Assembly (NCBI RefSeq): GCF_900290275.1
Contig: NZ_LT985326.1
Location: forward strand, 238,759 to 302,758
DNA length: 64,000 nucleotides
Direction of reading: 5' to 3'
DNA from: Prevotella merdae
GTDB lineage: Bacteria; Bacteroidota; Bacteroidia; Bacteroidales; Bacteroidaceae
The translations under genes were made by a program, and so were the position numbers. Every line of letters starts with the position of its first letter. Positions within the stretch are counted from its first letter, which is position 1. Below the pieces are notes generated by a model. It saw only the letters and a program-made list of their open reading frames with translations. It had not been told where the DNA came from and searched no databases. Positions 61,298-64,000 of the stretch are shown in pieces.

Positions 61298-62628
61298 TAT
61301 GCGTTAGGCTCTCTGAACTGGAGTTCTTCGCCACGACTATTGCTGTCGAAGACCCCATTATTATATATAATGTGTCCGTTGCATATTGTAGTGCGCACCT
61401 GCCAATTAAAGGTATGACCCTCCATCGGACTCCATCCGCACTTGCTTTGTATGCATTCTGGTGTAACAGTCCATGACTCATCCTTCACAAGTACTATGTC
61501 TGCCTTATATCCCTTACGCAAGAATCCGCGTTTTGATACCTCAAACAGTCGTGCTGGATTATGGCACATCAGCTCTACAAGGCGCTCTATGCTCAGTACC
61601 CCCTTGTCTACAAGCTCGAGCATAGCCACAAGCGAGAACTGAACCATAGGCATTCCCGACGCCGCACGTGCGCATCCTCCTTGTTTATCGCTTAACAAGT
61701 GTGGAGCATGATCGGTACCAATAGTTGTTATCTTTCCGTTTGTAAGGGCTTGACGCAAGGCATCGCGGTCGGCTTTTGTTTTTATAGCGGGGTTGCACTT
61801 AATGCGTGTGCCAAGTGTAGCATAGTCGGCATCGCAGAAGAAGAGATGAGCTATCACCGCCTCAGCTGTTATACGTGGATTATTTCCGAATAATTGTAAC
61901 TCGCGCTCCGTTGTGAGATGTGCCACATGCAGACGTGCACCTGTCTCTGACGCAAGTTCCACTGCAAGCTTAGTCGACTGCCAACAAGCCTCCTCCGACC
62001 TTATCTCGGGATGATGCTCCACAGACGGGTCGTCGCCATATAAGCGTTTGGCTTCTGCCATATTGTTGTTTATGATGTCGGTATCCTCGCAATGTGCCAT
62101 AATAGGCAACTCTGCCTTGCTAAAGAGTTGTTGTAGAACGTCGCGTTTGTCTACCAACATGTTGCCTGTACTTGAGCCCATGAAGAGCTTAATACCAGGT
62201 ACACGGTGCGGGTCTACGCTGCAAACGGTTTCGGTATTATCGTTTGTGGCGCCAATAAAGAAGGCATAGTTGACATGCGACTTGCGTGAAGCGTCATCAA
62301 GCTTTGCCTCAAGAGCCTCCTTTGTCGTAGTCTGCGGATTGGTGTTAGGCATATCAAAGTAGGATGTAACACCGCCATATGCTGCCGCACGGCTTTCTGT
62401 TTGCATGTCAGCCTTCTGTGTCAAACCCGGATCACGAAAGTGAACATGGTCGTCAATTACTCCAGGCAATACAAAACACCCCGTAGCATCTACGATCTGA
62501 TCGTAGTTGCCACGGGGAGCTTCTGTGCCTTCTATAATATCTGTAATGAGGTCGTTGTCCACTACAACAGATGCAGTGCGTACCACACCTTCATTTACAA
62601 CTTTTCCTCCAAATATCAGTGTTTTCAT
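61297..62628 (-). CDS. pyrC: Dihydroorotase
   Basis: This 443-residue cytosolic enzyme interconverts carbamoyl-aspartate and dihydroorotate in pyrimidine synthesis. Class I motifs are VLPGVIDDHVHFRDPG (metal-binding HxH and substrate Arg), YFDMPNTNPQTTT, MAHCEDT, LHVAHLTTERE and the late metal ligand region IGTDHAPHLLSDKQ, with a Lys-containing APHLL stretch also typical. The length fits a full dihydroorotase rather than a hydantoinase. Whether the symbol should be pyrC or the class I name allB/pyrC-like cannot be settled by eye, but the IGTDHAPH motif favours dihydroorotase. It is coupled to the methionine synthase activation gene and preceded by a DUF4369 lipoprotein gene 6 nt upstream. Confidence 0.9.
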   Translation of the reverse strand: MKTLIFGGKVVNEGVVRTASVVVDNDLITDIIEGTEAPRGNYDQIVDATGCFVLPGVIDDHVHFRDPGLTQKADMQTESRAAAYGGVTSYFDMPNTNPQTTTKEALEAKLDDASRKSHVNYAFFIGATNDNTETVCSVDPHRVPGIKLFMGSSTGNMLVDKRDVLQQLFSKAELPIMAHCEDTDIINNNMAEAKRLYGDDPSVEHHPEIRSEEACWQSTKLAVELASETGARLHVAHLTTERELQLFGNNPRITAEAVIAHLFFCDADYATLGTRIKCNPAIKTKADRDALRQALTNGKITTIGTDHAPHLLSDKQGGCARAASGMPMVQFSLVAMLELVDKGVLSIERLVELMCHNPARLFEVSKRGFLRKGYKADIVLVKDESWTVTPECIQSKCGWSPMEGHTFNWQVRTTICNGHIIYNNGVFDSNSRGEELQFREPNA

Positions 62629-62634
62629 ATTATG

Positions 62635-63441
62635 CTATTCTGCTGGTTTTGCCATTTCGTTTGGTGTCGGACCGTCAGGTGCCTGCTGTGGCATTGGCTG
62701 TCCCATGCCAGGTGCTCCTGTTTGTGGTAGAGGCATATTCGGAGACTTCATACCGTTCATTATGGCCTGATTTTCCTGTGCCTTCTTATAGTAATCCTTC
62801 ACATAAGCGTCGTTCTTAAACTTGTCTGTAGCCTTGCTCATGATGTCCTCTATCCACGGTGTAAGCTCAGGATATGGATTGCCTATTGTCACCATAAAGA
62901 ATACGCCCGGACCAAGTACATTGTCGAAGTTGTCGGTTACAAAAGTTGTCACAAGCTTATCCTCAAGCTCTGTCAGGCGTTGTGCCTCAGCATTAAGGTG
63001 GCGCGTAACCGCATTCATGTCCTGACCATTCATTATGGCACGGTCGTGTGTGTGCACCAACTCTGCCTCTTGGTTCTTAATCTGGTTGTACTTATTAAAG
63101 AATTTGAACAGCTCATCGTTCAATGGAGTGCCACTGACAGTCTGCTGAGTATTGTCTATCTTTATTGTTATATCGCCTTGCTCTATAACAAGAGGCATTA
63201 CGCTCTCGTCTTCCATGAATATGTTTGCCATACGTACGGTGTCGAAAGTCCCATTAAACTGGAACTGTCCGTGAACCACATCGCACGAGTCAATATTCTT
63301 AAAGTCATTGTCCTTTAAGATTTTCAGATACAGTTTTCGGCCGTCAAGTGTCGATATATTTGACGAACCTTGGATATTGTACTGGCTTGCGCACGATGCA
63401 AACACCAGAATAGTTAGAAAAGCGTATATAATTTTGTTCAT
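62635..63441 (-). CDS. DUF4369-domain lipoprotein
   Basis: This 268-residue lipoprotein (TILVFASCASQ, lipidated Cys17) begins with a DUF4369 beta domain (about 20-115: YNIQGSSNISTLDGRKLYLK, SCDVVHGQFQFNGTFD, VIEQGDITIKIDN), usually seen at the N-terminus of thioredoxin-like lipoproteins. Here a helical stretch follows, but no CxxC thioredoxin module. The protein ends in a proline/methionine/glutamine-rich tail (MPLPQTGAPGMGQPMPQQAP). Function is unknown. It is the first gene of a compact unit with dihydroorotase, the methionine synthase activation domain and probably the metallophosphoesterase. Confidence 0.82.
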   Translation of the reverse strand: MNKIIYAFLTILVFASCASQYNIQGSSNISTLDGRKLYLKILKDNDFKNIDSCDVVHGQFQFNGTFDTVRMANIFMEDESVMPLVIEQGDITIKIDNTQQTVSGTPLNDELFKFFNKYNQIKNQEAELVHTHDRAIMNGQDMNAVTRHLNAEAQRLTELEDKLVTTFVTDNFDNVLGPGVFFMVTIGNPYPELTPWIEDIMSKATDKFKNDAYVKDYYKKAQENQAIMNGMKSPNMPLPQTGAPGMGQPMPQQAPDGPTPNEMAKPAE

Positions 63442-63472
63442 AGATTCTTTAATTCGCGTTCTTGTATAAAGG

Positions 63473-63480
63473 CAAAGTTA
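63473..63480 (-). promoter_or_regulatory. -7 promoter element of the DUF4369 / pyrC unit
   Basis: The minus strand reads TAACTTTG, 32 nt before the lipoprotein ATG. This promoter probably drives 63441 down to about 59300 or further. Confidence 0.6.
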
Positions 63481-63554
63481 ATATGTATTGTTGAATAACG
63501 GATGATTTTTTATGAGTTTTAAGTTATGATTATTCTTATTTAGGAAAATTTCGT

Positions 63555-63620
63555 AATTACAAACTCCCAATTTCCAATTCCTAACTCCTAACTCTCAACT
63601 CCTAACTCTCAACTCTCAAC
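63555..63620 (-). repeat. 7-nt-period repeat reaching into the end of a membrane-protein gene
   Basis: On the plus strand CTAACTC, CTCAACT and CTCTCAA units follow each other with period 7. On the minus strand this is GTTGAGA repeats immediately after the membrane protein's last codons, so that the TGA stop lies inside the first repeat unit. No inverted partner array is present here. Confidence 0.8.
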
Positions 63621-64000
63621 TTCCTTCTTCAGCTCCGAGCTCATGCGGTGCATTGTATACATCTCCAAAATAGCAGCCACAAGCAGCATCAGCACCCATT
63701 TGTTGTATATCAGATTAAAGTATGTGCTTACATCGGCAAACGAATAGCGCATAAACTGATAGGCACTATCCACCATCAACAAACCCGACAATACAAAGAA
63801 GATGTCGGCAGTTGTCATAATGCGCTTTAGGCGCTTTATGGTAGTATTTGCACCCTCGTATGCTTGGTTCACCTGCATCCAGGCAAACAGCAAAGCACCT
63901 ACAAGATATACCCAGCAAACCACCTTTTGCCCTAACAAAAAGGCATAGCAGCCTGCTCCTATTACCATAAGCACGCCTCCTATCAGGAACAAGATGCTTT
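63609..64000 (-). CDS. Four-helix membrane protein, N-terminus outside the window
   Basis: The last about 130 residues of an integral membrane protein with helices GGVLMVIGAGCYAFLLGQKV, VYLVGALLFAWMQ, ADIFFVLSGLLMVDSAYQ and WVLMLLVAAILEMYTMHRM. The only in-window start is a TTG at 63992, so the real start is likely beyond the edge. The C-terminal residues Glu-Ser and the stop are encoded by the 7-nt repeat. I do not recognise the family with certainty. Confidence 0.7.
   Translation of the reverse strand, partial: SILFLIGGVLMVIGAGCYAFLLGQKVVCWVYLVGALLFAWMQVNQAYEGANTTIKRLKRIMTTADIFFVLSGLLMVDSAYQFMRYSFADVSTYFNLIYNKWVLMLLVAAILEMYTMHRMSSELKKEVES

Noticed and set aside
1..64000. tRNA, rRNA, prophage, toxin-antitoxin or CRISPR-Cas genes.
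   Set aside because: I looked for cloverleaf-like and rRNA-like stretches and for typical proteins of such systems on both strands and saw none. A tRNAscan-type search would be the proper test.

Overview
The window looks like a chromosomal segment of a gut- or oral-type Bacteroidales bacterium, most likely Prevotella/Segatella-like. Evidence: two SusC/SusD polysaccharide-utilisation loci (PULs), two one-piece hybrid two-component regulators (HTCS), many secreted glycosidases, a PorE-like lipoprotein of the type IX secretion system, and, before most genes, the Bacteroidales -7 promoter element TAnnTTTG instead of an E. coli-type -10 box.

Layout. 1-135: right end of an IS110-family element. 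0.5-2.4 kb: frr and rsgA, separated by an inverted array of 7-nt repeats. 2.6-12.4 kb: PUL 1, a susC/susD pair on the minus strand and a divergent HTCS that is broken by one frameshift in a run of nine Gs. 12.5-14.1 kb: cyclophilin and radical SAM/SPASM genes. 14.4-20.3 kb: a mixed island of GH29 fucosidase, an orphan ExbB/TolQ-like protein, a Ser-type sulfatase, the C-terminal stump of a heparinase II/III-type lyase and a GH88 hydrolase. This looks like a partly decayed sulfated glycan or glycosaminoglycan locus. 20.3-20.7 kb: a collapsed group II intron. 20.7-44.3 kb: PUL 2, read on the minus strand as GH43, HTCS, (two insertion sequences), surface glycan-binding lipoprotein, SusC, SusD, GH30, GH30, GH35, GH97. 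The enzyme set suggests a beta-galactan such as type II arabinogalactan, which is an inference. 44.4-51.7 kb: PorE-like protein, DUF4143-type ATPase, a sigma/anti-sigma/membrane-protein cluster and a Na+/solute symporter. 51.9-64 kb: mostly housekeeping genes on the minus strand: TonB receptor, mfd, a GT2 glycosyltransferase, a PlsC-like acyltransferase, metallophosphoesterase, a free-standing methionine synthase activation domain, dihydroorotase, a DUF4369 lipoprotein and a truncated membrane protein.

How the genes work together. In each PUL the HTCS senses an oligosaccharide in the periplasm and activates transcription of the SusC/D import pair and, in PUL 2, of the secreted glycosidases. 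The sulfatase, lyase stump and GH88 are the kinds of enzymes used on sulfated uronic-acid glycans. The 60-63 kb genes are tightly packed and partly overlapping.

The most unusual content is in the non-coding and mobile DNA. A dispersed palindromic intergenic repeat occurs four times. Both IS110 right junctions in the window lie at the same CAGA/TGATTGCT site of this repeat, and one repeat is split by the IS110 plus a second element. The IS110 leader can fold into a closed structured RNA as expected of a bridge RNA. A family of 7-nt-period repeats sits between genes as inverted pairs and, in one case, has been translated into the Mfd protein. The HTCS homopolymer tract could be a phase switch or an assembly error.
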